A stretch of 64,000 bases of DNA from NCBI RefSeq assembly GCF_002813635.1, contig NZ_CP016382.1, positions 682,001-746,000 on the forward strand. The letters are read 5' to 3'. Shown here piece by piece: positions 53,429 through 61,767 of the stretch (its first letter is position 1; the number at the start of each line of letters is the position of its first letter). The position numbers and the translations under genes are program-made. Source of the DNA: Spiribacter roseus. Its GTDB lineage: Bacteria; Pseudomonadota; Gammaproteobacteria; Nitrococcales; Nitrococcaceae. Under the pieces are notes generated by a model. That model worked only from the letters and a program-made list of their open reading frames with translations. It did no database searches and was not told the origin of the DNA.

Positions 53429-53912
53429 GGGGATTGCTCCTATCGATGCGCTCGTGGGCCAGCAGGTCGCGCTTGCGCGACGCGCCGCCAATGTACTGAC
53501 CGATCTGGCCATTGCGTCGGATGACCCGGTGACAGGGCAGCAGCACCGGGACCGGGTTGGCCGCCACCGCCGAGGCCACGGCCCGCGCGGCGCCGGGTCG
53601 GCCGATGCGTGCGGCCAGCTCGCTGTAACTGACCGGCTCGCCGGCGCGGAGTTCGGCCAGCGCGCGCCAGACCTGCATCTGAAAAGCGGTGCCATGCAGG
53701 GCCAGTCGTAGTCGCCTGCGTCCGCCCCAGGGGGCCGGCAGGGGATGCGCCGTACCCGGCCGGCCGGGCGGCGGGCCCTGGAACACCGCCGCGGTCAACC
53801 ATCGGGCATGCCCTACCAGCAGCAGCGTCCCCCACGGGCCGTGCCACAGCGCCCGCTGCGGGCTGGCGGGGCGCCGGTCGACGGCAGTGATCTCAATGGC
53901 AGGCAGGCCCAC
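53409..53912 (-). CDS. ogt: Methylated-DNA-[protein]-cysteine S-methyltransferase
   Basis: About 167 residues from a GTG start behind AAGGAGCAGCCC. It removes alkyl groups from O6-guanine onto its own cysteine. The active site PCHRVI and the helix-turn-helix region (GTAFQMQVWRALAEL, VSYSELAARIGRPGAARAVA) are present. It is next to a photolyase-like gene, so the two form a small DNA-repair pair. Confidence 0.9.
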
Positions 53913-53990
53913 GGGCTGCTCCTTGTGGCTTGAACACGTTATGCTAGCGCCTGAAAAATCCGCGTGAAACAACGACAGGGAGCCCATTCT

Positions 53991-55232
53991 ATGGCCGATC
54001 ACGCCAAGCCGTGGACCGAGTCCATGCCTGATGAGCAGTTTACGTTCATCCACGACATTCTGGCCGCGCCCAGCCCGATCGGCCTCGAGGCGGCCATGAC
54101 CCAGGGCGTGCTGCGCCCGCACATGGAAAAGCATGCGCCCAAGGGGGCTGCGGTGCGCAATTTCATGGGGCATGCCGGCGTCGTACTGGATACGCACCCC
54201 GGCCGCGATGACCTTTTTACCGTGATGGTCATCGGCCATGCGGACAAAATCCGCATGCAGGTCCGCAGCATCGGCGAGGACGGCAAGATCTGGATCAACA
54301 GCGATTCATTCCTGCCCACCACGCTGATCGGCCACGAGGTCAGCATTTTCAGCGAGGATCCGGATGCCCCCGGGTCGTACCGGCGCTTTGACGGCGGCAC
54401 GGTCGAGGCGCTGGGCGCCATCCATTTCGCCGATCCCAAGGTGCGCTCCGGCGATCAGGGCGTTAAAAAAGAGCAGCTCTACATCGAGCTGCAGATCCAC
54501 GGCGATGAGAAGAAAAAACAGGTCGAGGACCTCGGCATCCGGCCGGGTGACAGCGTGCTGATGAACCGCCCGATCCGGCGCGGGTTCAGCCCGGATACCT
54601 TCTATGGCGCCTACCTCGATAACGGGCTGGGCTGCTTTGTCGCCGCGGAATCGGCGCGCCTGGTGGCCGAGGCTGGCGGGCCGTCGAACATCCGGATGCT
54701 GTTCGCCGCCGCCACCTACGAGGAGATCGGCCGTTTCGGCAGCCGGGTCCTGGTCAGCGAGATGCGCCCCGATGCCATCATCGGCGTCGACGTCAATCAC
54801 GACTTCGTCGCCGCGCCGGGCATCGGCGATAAGCGCATGTCGCCGGTGACCATGGGCAAGGGCTTCACCATGAGTGTCGGTGCCATCGTGAGCGAGCAGC
54901 TCAACCAGCGCATCGAGACCGTCGCCCGCGAGCATGACATCCCCATCCAGCGCGATGCCGTGGGCCCGGATACCGGCACCGATGGCATGGCCGGTGTGCT
55001 TGGCAACGTCGACTGTGCGGCGACCTCTGTGGGGATGCCGATCCGCAACATGCACACCATCTCGGAGAGCGGCTGCACCCGGGATGTGCTGGCCTGCACC
55101 CACGCGGTGGCGGAGACCCTGAAGGCGCTGGATGCCGAGGAAACCGCACCGGGCACGCTGGCCGCGCGCTTCCGCGACCAGCACCCGCGGCTTGACCAGG
55201 CGACGCCGAAGCGCCATCCCGGCTCGGCCTAG
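53991..55232 (+). CDS. M42-family metallopeptidase
   Basis: A 413-residue cytoplasmic dizinc aminopeptidase (M42, also annotated as endoglucanase M). Metal and catalytic residues are in VIGHADKIRM, YGAYLDNGLG (D), ATYEEIGRFGS (EE), VDVNHDF and MHTISESG. It has the PDZ-like insert domain in the middle. The ATG follows CAGGGAG. Substrate cannot be told. Confidence 0.85.
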   Translation: MADHAKPWTESMPDEQFTFIHDILAAPSPIGLEAAMTQGVLRPHMEKHAPKGAAVRNFMGHAGVVLDTHPGRDDLFTVMVIGHADKIRMQVRSIGEDGKIWINSDSFLPTTLIGHEVSIFSEDPDAPGSYRRFDGGTVEALGAIHFADPKVRSGDQGVKKEQLYIELQIHGDEKKKQVEDLGIRPGDSVLMNRPIRRGFSPDTFYGAYLDNGLGCFVAAESARLVAEAGGPSNIRMLFAAATYEEIGRFGSRVLVSEMRPDAIIGVDVNHDFVAAPGIGDKRMSPVTMGKGFTMSVGAIVSEQLNQRIETVAREHDIPIQRDAVGPDTGTDGMAGVLGNVDCAATSVGMPIRNMHTISESGCTRDVLACTHAVAETLKALDAEETAPGTLAARFRDQHPRLDQATPKRHPGSA

Positions 55233-55861
55233 CCGCCCGGGGCGGTCGGTGGGCCGGCCGCTCCGTCCTCCCCGGTCAGTGCCGGCAGGTGGTCATCGAG
55301 CCAGAGCACGCGATCCGAGCGGGCCTGCAGATCGGTGGCCACCCCGGTGCTGAACACTGCCAGCTCGATGCGCTTGCCGGCCTCCGAGAGGTGCTCCACG
55401 GCATCCAGCAGATCGCCGTCGCCGGAGGAAAGGACGAGGCTGTCATAGCGTTCGCGATGGATCAGCGCCAGCGAGGCCAGGCCGACATCAACGCCCATCT
55501 GGCGCTGGTTGAACAGCCGATGGCGGCCATCGCCGTGGGGGCAGCGCAGATCGACCTTGGTGCCACAGTCGGCGCACCAGGCGTTTCGCACCCGCTCGCT
55601 TTTGAGTCCGTAGAGCTTGACGATAAGGTTGGGGCCGTGGGGCACCGCGGTCTGCAGCCAATTGTGAAAGCGGTCCCGGCCCTCGTTGGGTTCATCCTGC
55701 GCGGAGTTGAGGAAATAGCCGCGCCACAGCGCGCCGAGCTCATGCTCGATGAGCTCGCGCAGCCGTAGGTAGTCGATGCGCCGCTGGCTGCCCAGCAGCG
55801 CGAGGTTGTTGGCATGAATGTAGCCGGCATCGATCAGCCAGAGTCGTCGCATCAGGGGCAT
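55229..55861 (-). CDS. NYN/PIN-like nuclease domain protein with cysteine pairs
   Basis: A 210-residue LabA/DUF88-type NYN protein. The acidic site is visible in WLIDAGYIHANN, QMGVDVGLASLAL and LVLSSGDGDLLDAVEHL. Between them sit cysteines (CADCG and LRCPHG) that could bind zinc. Two ATGs are possible, 55,861 and 55,852. NYN proteins are RNA-processing nucleases. The family here is confident, the target unknown. Confidence 0.78.
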   Translation of the reverse strand: MPLMRRLWLIDAGYIHANNLALLGSQRRIDYLRLRELIEHELGALWRGYFLNSAQDEPNEGRDRFHNWLQTAVPHGPNLIVKLYGLKSERVRNAWCADCGTKVDLRCPHGDGRHRLFNQRQMGVDVGLASLALIHRERYDSLVLSSGDGDLLDAVEHLSEAGKRIELAVFSTGVATDLQARSDRVLWLDDHLPALTGEDGAAGPPTAPGG

Positions 55862-55892
55862 CCGTCGTGGGAAAGCGTGACAGGTTAACGCA

Positions 55893-57158
55893 ATGACAGA
55901 CAGCGGGCATTGGCTGTCGCTGGCCGCGGCACTGGCCATCGGGGCGGTGATCGGGCTCGAGCGTGGCTGGCAGCGACGCGAGGTGGCTGAGGGCGGCCGC
56001 GTGGCGGGGCTGCGCACGTTCATCCTGATCGCCTTCGCCGGCGGACTGGCCGGGGTGCTCGCCGAGCAGACTGGGCGTCTGCTGGTGGGCGTGGCGTTGG
56101 CGGCACTGGCAACGCTGCTGGTGATCGGCTATCGACGCCGCTCGCAGGACGAAGCGGATCGCGGCATCACCACAGAAATCGCCGCGCTGGTGACCTTTCT
56201 GCTGGGGGTGATGACCACCGCCGCGACGCCACTGCTCGCCACCGCCGGTGGGGTGATCACGGCCACGGTGCTCGGCTTCAAACCCCGTCTGCATGCGCTG
56301 CTGCGCCGGGTGGACGGCGTTGAAATGCGTGCCATCCTGCAGTTCGCGCTGATCACCGCGGTGATCCTGCCGTTACTGCCGGACCAGGGCTACGGGCCCT
56401 GGCAGGCGCTCAATCCGCGCACGCTCTGGACCATGGTGGTCCTGATCAGTGCCATCGGTTTTGTCGGGCATTTTGCGGTACGGGTGACTGGGCCACGCCG
56501 GGGCATCCTCCTGACCGGGCTGTTCGCGGGACTGGCCTCGTCGACGGCACTCACCCTGACCCTGTCCCGCGCCGGGCGCAGCCAGCGGGCCTATCAGCCG
56601 CTGTTCGCCGCGGCGGTGGTCATGGCGAGCACCACCATGTTCCCGCGCATGCTGGTGCTGGTGAGCGCCATCCAGCCGGCCATGCTCGCCGGGCTGATCA
56701 CGCCGGTGGCGCTGATGACCGGCGTCGGGGCGCTCGCGACCGCGGTGCTCGCCTGGCGCTCCCGGGATGGCGGCAGAGGCGCCTCGCAGCCGCCCATGCA
56801 ACGGCCCTTCGAGCTTGCCACCGCCCTGCGCTTCGCGCTGCTGCTCGCGGCGGTGATGGTGGCGGGCGAAGCACTGCGCCGCTATGCCGGTGATGCCGGT
56901 GTCTACGCGCTGTCGCTGGTCTCGGGGCTGACCGATGTCGATGCGATCACCCTGTCGCTTTCGGGCATGGTGGGGGATGGGCTCGACACCACCGTGGCCG
57001 AACGCGGGGTGGTGATGGCCGCCCTGGCGAATACACTGGTCAAGCTCGGCCTGGCGCTGGCCATTGCCCGGGGTCGCATGGGGGCACTGGTGAGCATGGG
57101 GCTGGGCGCGGTGATTGTCGCCGGTGCCCTGTGGACGGGGAGTACATTCTGGCTATGA
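55893..57158 (+). CDS. MgtC/SapB and DUF4010 membrane protein
   Basis: A 421-residue inner-membrane protein with about 11 helices. The first third matches MgtC/SapB (IGAVIGLERGWQRRE; GLRTFILIAFAGGLAGVLAE). The rest is DUF4010 (TVLGFKPRLHALLRRVDGVE, GLASSTALTLTLSRA, GLTDVDAITLSLS). The biochemical role is unknown, magnesium transport is only assumed for the family. It overlaps the next gene by ATGA. Confidence 0.85.
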   Translation: MTDSGHWLSLAAALAIGAVIGLERGWQRREVAEGGRVAGLRTFILIAFAGGLAGVLAEQTGRLLVGVALAALATLLVIGYRRRSQDEADRGITTEIAALVTFLLGVMTTAATPLLATAGGVITATVLGFKPRLHALLRRVDGVEMRAILQFALITAVILPLLPDQGYGPWQALNPRTLWTMVVLISAIGFVGHFAVRVTGPRRGILLTGLFAGLASSTALTLTLSRAGRSQRAYQPLFAAAVVMASTTMFPRMLVLVSAIQPAMLAGLITPVALMTGVGALATAVLAWRSRDGGRGASQPPMQRPFELATALRFALLLAAVMVAGEALRRYAGDAGVYALSLVSGLTDVDAITLSLSGMVGDGLDTTVAERGVVMAALANTLVKLGLALAIARGRMGALVSMGLGAVIVAGALWTGSTFWL

Positions 57159-57922
57159 ATCCACGCCGTGTGATCGGGCTGTCGCGCTCGCTGCTGATCT
57201 ATGCCGCGCCCTGGCGTCAGCCGGGCTTGCGGCGGTTCTATGCCCCGTTGATTGATCCGGATCGCCCGGTCTTTGATATCGGAGCGCATCTGGGCGATCG
57301 CAGCCTGGCGTTCGCCGCGCTGGGTGCGCCGGTGGTGGCGCTCGAGCCGCAGCCGGCCCTGCGGCCGCTGCTCGCCTGGCGGCTGCGACGCTATCCCCGG
57401 GCGCAGGTAAGCGGCGAGGCGGTGGGGGATCGCACCGGCGAGGCGACGCTGGCGCTGAGCGATCGCCATCCAACGCTTGCCAGCGTCAATGCCCAGTGGC
57501 GCGCGGAGATCGGCCAGCGGAATGCCTCATTCGCCCATGTCGCCTGGGAGCGGACGGTGACCGTGCCGATGATCACCCTCGAGACGCTGATCGCCCGCCA
57601 TGGCGTCCCCGGGTTCTGCAAGATCGATGTGGAAGGCGCCGAGGAGGCCGTCCTTGATGGCTTGCAGCAGCCCCTGCCGGCGCTCTCTTTTGAGTATGTA
57701 GCAGGCAGCCTGGCGCGGGCCCGCGCCTGCGTGGACCGCCTCGAGGCGCTGGGAGATTACCGCTACAACGTCACGGTCGGTGAACAGCGTCGCCTGCAGT
57801 TCACCGCCTGGCAGACGGCGCAGGGCCTTGTCGAGTGGCTGGGCGGCCCGGCGCAGACCGCCGGGTCCGGCGATGTCTATGCGCGACTTACCGGGCCCGA
57901 CGCGCGTGGTAGGCAGCGATGA
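57155..57922 (+). CDS. FkbM-family methyltransferase
   Basis: A 255-residue SAM-dependent methyltransferase. The first strand and loop are VFDIGAHLGDRSLAF, followed by VVALEPQPALRPLL. The FkbM signature continues as MITLETLIARHG and CKIDVEGAEEAVL. The ATG at 57,155 overlaps the previous stop. Its end overlaps the convergent DUF3581 gene by 35 bp. The substrate is not known. Confidence 0.85.
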   Translation: MNPRRVIGLSRSLLIYAAPWRQPGLRRFYAPLIDPDRPVFDIGAHLGDRSLAFAALGAPVVALEPQPALRPLLAWRLRRYPRAQVSGEAVGDRTGEATLALSDRHPTLASVNAQWRAEIGQRNASFAHVAWERTVTVPMITLETLIARHGVPGFCKIDVEGAEEAVLDGLQQPLPALSFEYVAGSLARARACVDRLEALGDYRYNVTVGEQRRLQFTAWQTAQGLVEWLGGPAQTAGSGDVYARLTGPDARGRQR

Positions 57923-58613
57923 CCGCCGTCATCGCCTCGGCATCGTAGGGGCGCAGGCTACTGACCACCATGCGCTTCGAGGCCTCGCCCAGCGCGCCAT
58001 CGCCGTCAGCGATTCGGTAGTCGAACTGCACGTCGGCGCGCTTGCCGTTGACCGCCAGTGAGGCATCCGCCGGCGTCACGCGGACATCCGTGCCCGGGGC
58101 GCGCTGGATATCGAGTGCCATGCCGTCATAGACCAGAAACGGGCGCTGGGGGTTGAACATGACACCGGCTTCCGCCAGCAGGGGGCCGAGCCGGTCCGGG
58201 AAGGTTTCCCCGGATGAGGCGACATAGGCCTCGATCAGGACCAGCAGCGCGGCAGGGTCAGTGGTTACCGGCCGGTCATACTGGACTTCGACGGTGTCGC
58301 GGTCGTTTTCATCGGCGATGGTGAACGCCTGTGCCGGCTGCGATGGAAAGCTCAGCCTTGTGCCGGCGCGCAGCATGCCGCGGAAGGACAGGGCAAAGTG
58401 GCGCGCCAGCCCATAGCGCCGGACGATCAGCGCGAACAGCAGATCCCCCGGCACACAGAACCGTGACGATTCCGCGTCGTGCAGGGGGTTGTGATCGCCG
58501 GCGATCTCCTTGGCGAAGCGGCTACCTTGATCGGCGGTCACCCACAGCTGGTCGCTGTCGGCGTTGTAGAAGTCGTCCAGCCAGTCGGCGGCCGGCGCGG
58601 TGCTCGCAGGCAT
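57888..58613 (-). CDS. DUF3581 protein
   Basis: A 241-residue protein of the gammaproteobacterial DUF3581 family. The region IAGDHNPLHDAE resembles a hot-dog fold dehydratase motif, as the family is predicted to have such a fold, and CVPGDLLFALIVRRYG follows. The function is unknown. Confidence 0.8.
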   Translation of the reverse strand: MPASTAPAADWLDDFYNADSDQLWVTADQGSRFAKEIAGDHNPLHDAESSRFCVPGDLLFALIVRRYGLARHFALSFRGMLRAGTRLSFPSQPAQAFTIADENDRDTVEVQYDRPVTTDPAALLVLIEAYVASSGETFPDRLGPLLAEAGVMFNPQRPFLVYDGMALDIQRAPGTDVRVTPADASLAVNGKRADVQFDYRIADGDGALGEASKRMVVSSLRPYDAEAMTAVIAAYHARRAR

Positions 58614-58700
58614 GGTACTGCGCGATTCCTTTTGTCACCCATCCCAAGCCAACCAGTCTACCGCCTCCGCCGGGGCGGAGGCGAGCCGCGCCGCGCCGGG

Positions 58701-59069
58701 TCAGTGCCCCGCCGAATCGATCCAGGCCGCCACCTGCGCCTGCGAGACCACCGCCCGGTCGGCCTTGAGCCGCTCGGTCAGCGTCTCTGGGTCGGCGGCC
58801 GCCAGATCAGCGCGGCTGTGGATGCCGAGCCCGGTGAGACGCCGCTGCATGGCCGGGCCAATGCCGCGGATCTCGGTCAGGTCATTGCTGGCCGGGGTGT
58901 CGGCCACCGGGGCCTCGGCAGGTGCCGGTGCCTCGGCGGGCGCCGGTGCCTCTGCCCGGGAGTCGGCGGGCTCCGTCTCCTGACGGGGGGCGTGGGTCGT
59001 GTCGTTTTCCTCGCGGGGCAGCCACCAGGTGGCCATTTCCAGCCAACGGCGCATCAGGTTATTCCACAT
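58701..59069 (-). CDS. Small helix-hairpin-helix protein
   Basis: A 122-residue protein with an alanine/proline-rich middle with PAEAPAPAEAP repeats and a C-terminal helix-hairpin-helix (LTEIRGIGPAMQRRLTGLGI) as in DUF4332-type proteins. The N-terminus is amphipathic. Its gene overlaps the transglycosylase gene by 11 bp. Nucleic-acid binding is likely. Confidence 0.7.
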   Translation of the reverse strand: MWNNLMRRWLEMATWWLPREENDTTHAPRQETEPADSRAEAPAPAEAPAPAEAPVADTPASNDLTEIRGIGPAMQRRLTGLGIHSRADLAAADPETLTERLKADRAVVSQAQVAAWIDSAGH

Positions 59070-60270
59070 GGTCCGAGTCCTCCGATTGCTCTATGCCGAG
59101 TGCGCGCAGCAGGCCACGGTCGGGATGACCGTCGCGGGTCATGGCCTGCTGGCCCTGAAACGATCGTATGGCCTGACGGGTCTGTGGCCCCATTCGGCCG
59201 TCCACGGGCCCCACGTCAAAGCCGCGTGTCCGCAACGCTGTCTGCACGGCCTCGATGGTGTCAACCGGCAGGGCCGGGCGGTCCGGTGGCGGGTTGGCCA
59301 GCGGCGGCGCGCCCACCAGCCGATCAGCGAGGAGGCCCACCGACAGGGCGTAGGCCCGCGACGGGTTCCAGCGCATGATCACGTCGAAATTGCGGTAGAC
59401 GAGGAACGCCGGGCCCTCGGCCCCCGCCGGTACGATCAGCCGGGCTTCGAGATCGGCTGCTGGCAGCGCCCCGCCATTGGCCCGGCGCAGGCCGGCCCGC
59501 GCCCAGTCGGCGACCGACTGCTCGGTTTCGGCCAGCCGGTAGTCGAATCCCTCGGGCAGGCGGACTTCCCGCCCCCAGCGGTGCTCGGGCTCCCAGCCGC
59601 GGGCACGCAGGAAGTTGGCGGCGGACTCGGCGGCATCCGGCAGGCTGTCCCACAGATCGATCCGTCCGTCGCCGTCGGCATCAACGGCATGGTCGCGATA
59701 GACACTGGGCAGGAACTGGAAGTTACCCAGGGCGCCGGCCCATGAGCCACGCAGCTGATCAGCGCTGACGGTCCGGTCATCGACCAGCTGCAGGGCGAAA
59801 ATCAGCTGCGATTCAAAGAACTCGCCACGGCGTCGGTCGCAGGCGAGTGTGGCCAGCGAGCGCACGGTGGACATCGATCCGGTGGTGCGGCCGAAGTTGC
59901 TCTCCAGTCCCCAGAAGGCCACCAGATAGCGGGCGGGGACCCCGTATTCGGCCTCGATACGGGCCAGCAGATCGGCATGCTCGCGCAGCAGTCGCCGGCC
60001 GCGCTGAATGCGGCCGCGATCGACACGGGCGTTCAGGTAGTCATGCAGCGTCGTGGTGAATTCGGGCTGGCGTCGGTCCAGCTCAATGACCCGTTCGCTG
60101 GGCGTGAGTCCGTCCAGCAGCGTATCAATGGTGGTAGGGGCGATATCCCGGGCCCGCGCCGTATCGCGGATGCCATCCAGGCAGGCGGCGAAATCGTCCG
60201 GCGGGATGGCGCCCATGGCAGGCGCCGGCAGCAGGGCGATGGCAAGGAGCCCCGGAATGAGTCGGTTCAT
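59059..60270 (-). CDS. Lytic murein transglycosylase, MltB-type
   Basis: A 403-residue secreted protein with a signal (GLLAIALLPAPAMG). The SLT_2 domain has the catalytic glutamate in VAFWGLESNFGRTTG, then GALGNFQFLPS and DADGDGRIDLWDS. A C-terminal PG_binding_1 domain follows (VQTALRTRGFDVGPVDGRMG). It cuts peptidoglycan between MurNAc and GlcNAc in the periplasm. Confidence 0.88.
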   Translation of the reverse strand: MNRLIPGLLAIALLPAPAMGAIPPDDFAACLDGIRDTARARDIAPTTIDTLLDGLTPSERVIELDRRQPEFTTTLHDYLNARVDRGRIQRGRRLLREHADLLARIEAEYGVPARYLVAFWGLESNFGRTTGSMSTVRSLATLACDRRRGEFFESQLIFALQLVDDRTVSADQLRGSWAGALGNFQFLPSVYRDHAVDADGDGRIDLWDSLPDAAESAANFLRARGWEPEHRWGREVRLPEGFDYRLAETEQSVADWARAGLRRANGGALPAADLEARLIVPAGAEGPAFLVYRNFDVIMRWNPSRAYALSVGLLADRLVGAPPLANPPPDRPALPVDTIEAVQTALRTRGFDVGPVDGRMGPQTRQAIRSFQGQQAMTRDGHPDRGLLRALGIEQSEDSDHVE

Positions 60271-60348
60271 CGGTGTTGTCCCCCGATCTGACCGCGATTA
60301 ACGGGAATGTTACCCTCTGCATCTAAGGAATCCCAGTCTGGAGCGACC

Positions 60349-60816
60349 GTGCCCACAGTTCTTGTCCTTTTCGTGACCATTCCCCTGGCCGAGCTGTTTC
60401 TGCTGATCGAGGTCGGCAGCTGGATCGGCGCACTGCCAACCATCGGCCTGTGTCTGCTGACCGCGATGATGGGCGCGGCGCTGCTGCGCCAGCAGGGGCT
60501 GCAGACACTCGCCCGGGCGCGTAACAACCTCGATCGGGGGTCGCTGCCGGCGGTGGAGCTTCTCGAGGGCGCGGCGCTGATCATCGGTGGCGCGCTGCTC
60601 CTCACCCCCGGTCTGGTGACCGACGTGATCGGCTTTCTGTGCCTGATTCCGCCGACGCGTCGCTGGCTGGTGCGCCTGGCACTGGCGCGCATGGCGGTCC
60701 GCGTCGGGCCGGCCGGACCGCCACCCGGGTCGGGATCGGGGTCGGCGGGCGGATCGGATGATCGCCACATCATCGAAGGCGAGTACGAGCGCCGCGACGA
60801 CGATCCGCGGCGCTGA
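60349..60816 (+). CDS. fxsA: FxsA-family membrane protein
   Basis: About 155 residues from GTG 60,349 behind CTGGAG. It has two membrane helices at the N-terminus and two further on, with motifs ELFLLIEVGSWIG and GALLLTPGLVTDVIGFLCLI, typical of FxsA. The C-terminus is charged. The frame opens 14 codons upstream but without family similarity. Confidence 0.85.
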   Translation: MPTVLVLFVTIPLAELFLLIEVGSWIGALPTIGLCLLTAMMGAALLRQQGLQTLARARNNLDRGSLPAVELLEGAALIIGGALLLTPGLVTDVIGFLCLIPPTRRWLVRLALARMAVRVGPAGPPPGSGSGSAGGSDDRHIIEGEYERRDDDPRR

Positions 60817-60864
60817 CCGCCGAGGTCCGTCCTGGTTGCCGTCGCCCAGATCCTTGCCCCCGTT

Positions 60865-61767
60865 GTGGTGGTCATCGGCCTTGGCTGGCTGCTGACCCGG
60901 ACCGGGTTCCTATCCGCGCCAACCCTCGCTGAACTCAACCGCCTGACCTACTGGGTCGGCCTGCCGGCCCTGCTGGCGAGCCGGATCGGCGCGGCCACGC
61001 CGGCCTATGACCGGGTCGGCAGTCTGCTGCTGGTGTTGATCGGCACGACCGCCGCGGTGGTACTGATCGGCGCGCTGATCGGGCGCGCCGGGCGGCTGCC
61101 GGCGGGGTCCCTCGCCACCTTCGTGCAGGCCGCCTACCGCGGCAATCTCACGTTCATCGGGCTGCCGGTGGTGATCTACGCATTTGCCGGCAGCCAGGCC
61201 CCGGCGGCGGTGGAATCCGCCGCGCTGATCGCGTTCGCGCCGCTGGTGATCGTCTACAACGTGGTCGCGGTCGTCATCATGCAGCCCCGCGCGGGCGCAG
61301 GGTTGGGGGCGGCCACGGCCCGCCTGATGCGACGCCTGCTGGGCAATCCCATCCTCATCGGGACCGGCGTCGGGATGGCGATCGCGATCAGTGGTTGGCC
61401 CCTGCCGGTATCGGTGGATCGCACCCTGTCGGCGATCGGGCAGATGGCCCTGCCGCTGGCGTTGATCGGCATCGGCGGCGGGCTGCATGCCACCCGGCTG
61501 GTCGGGCATCGCCGCTGGGCGCTGGGGGCGGCGCTGCTGAAAACCGCGATCACCCCGCTGATCGGTGCCGCGCTGGCGCTCGGGGTGGGGCTGGATGCCG
61601 GGGAAACGCGCCTCGCGCTGATTTTTCTCGCCTGTCCGACCGCTTCCGCCGCCTATGTCCTGGTCCGCGAAATGGACGGTGATGACGCTCTGATGGCGGG
61701 CGCCATCGTGATCAGCTATCCCCTGGCGCTACCATCGATGGCGCTGGTGCTCTCGCTCACCGGCTGA
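60865..61767 (+). CDS. AEC-family permease (auxin efflux carrier type)
   Basis: A 300-residue protein with about 10 membrane helices. The two halves have internal symmetry; motifs are RGNLTFIGLPVV and GGGLHATRLVGH, then CPTASAAYVLVREM. The first conventional start is GTG 60,865, but the frame extends back to a CTG at 60,832 (LVAVAQILAPVVVVIG), and that stretch matches the first helix of the family, so the true start could be there. Substrate unknown. It overlaps the RND gene by 52 bp (convergent). Confidence 0.82.
   Translation: MVVIGLGWLLTRTGFLSAPTLAELNRLTYWVGLPALLASRIGAATPAYDRVGSLLLVLIGTTAAVVLIGALIGRAGRLPAGSLATFVQAAYRGNLTFIGLPVVIYAFAGSQAPAAVESAALIAFAPLVIVYNVVAVVIMQPRAGAGLGAATARLMRRLLGNPILIGTGVGMAIAISGWPLPVSVDRTLSAIGQMALPLALIGIGGGLHATRLVGHRRWALGAALLKTAITPLIGAALALGVGLDAGETRLALIFLACPTASAAYVLVREMDGDDALMAGAIVISYPLALPSMALVLSLTG

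Noticed and set aside
61716-61767. Frameshift between AEC permease and RND gene ends
   Set aside because: The 52-bp convergent overlap leaves both families at normal C-termini, so it is taken as a real overlap.
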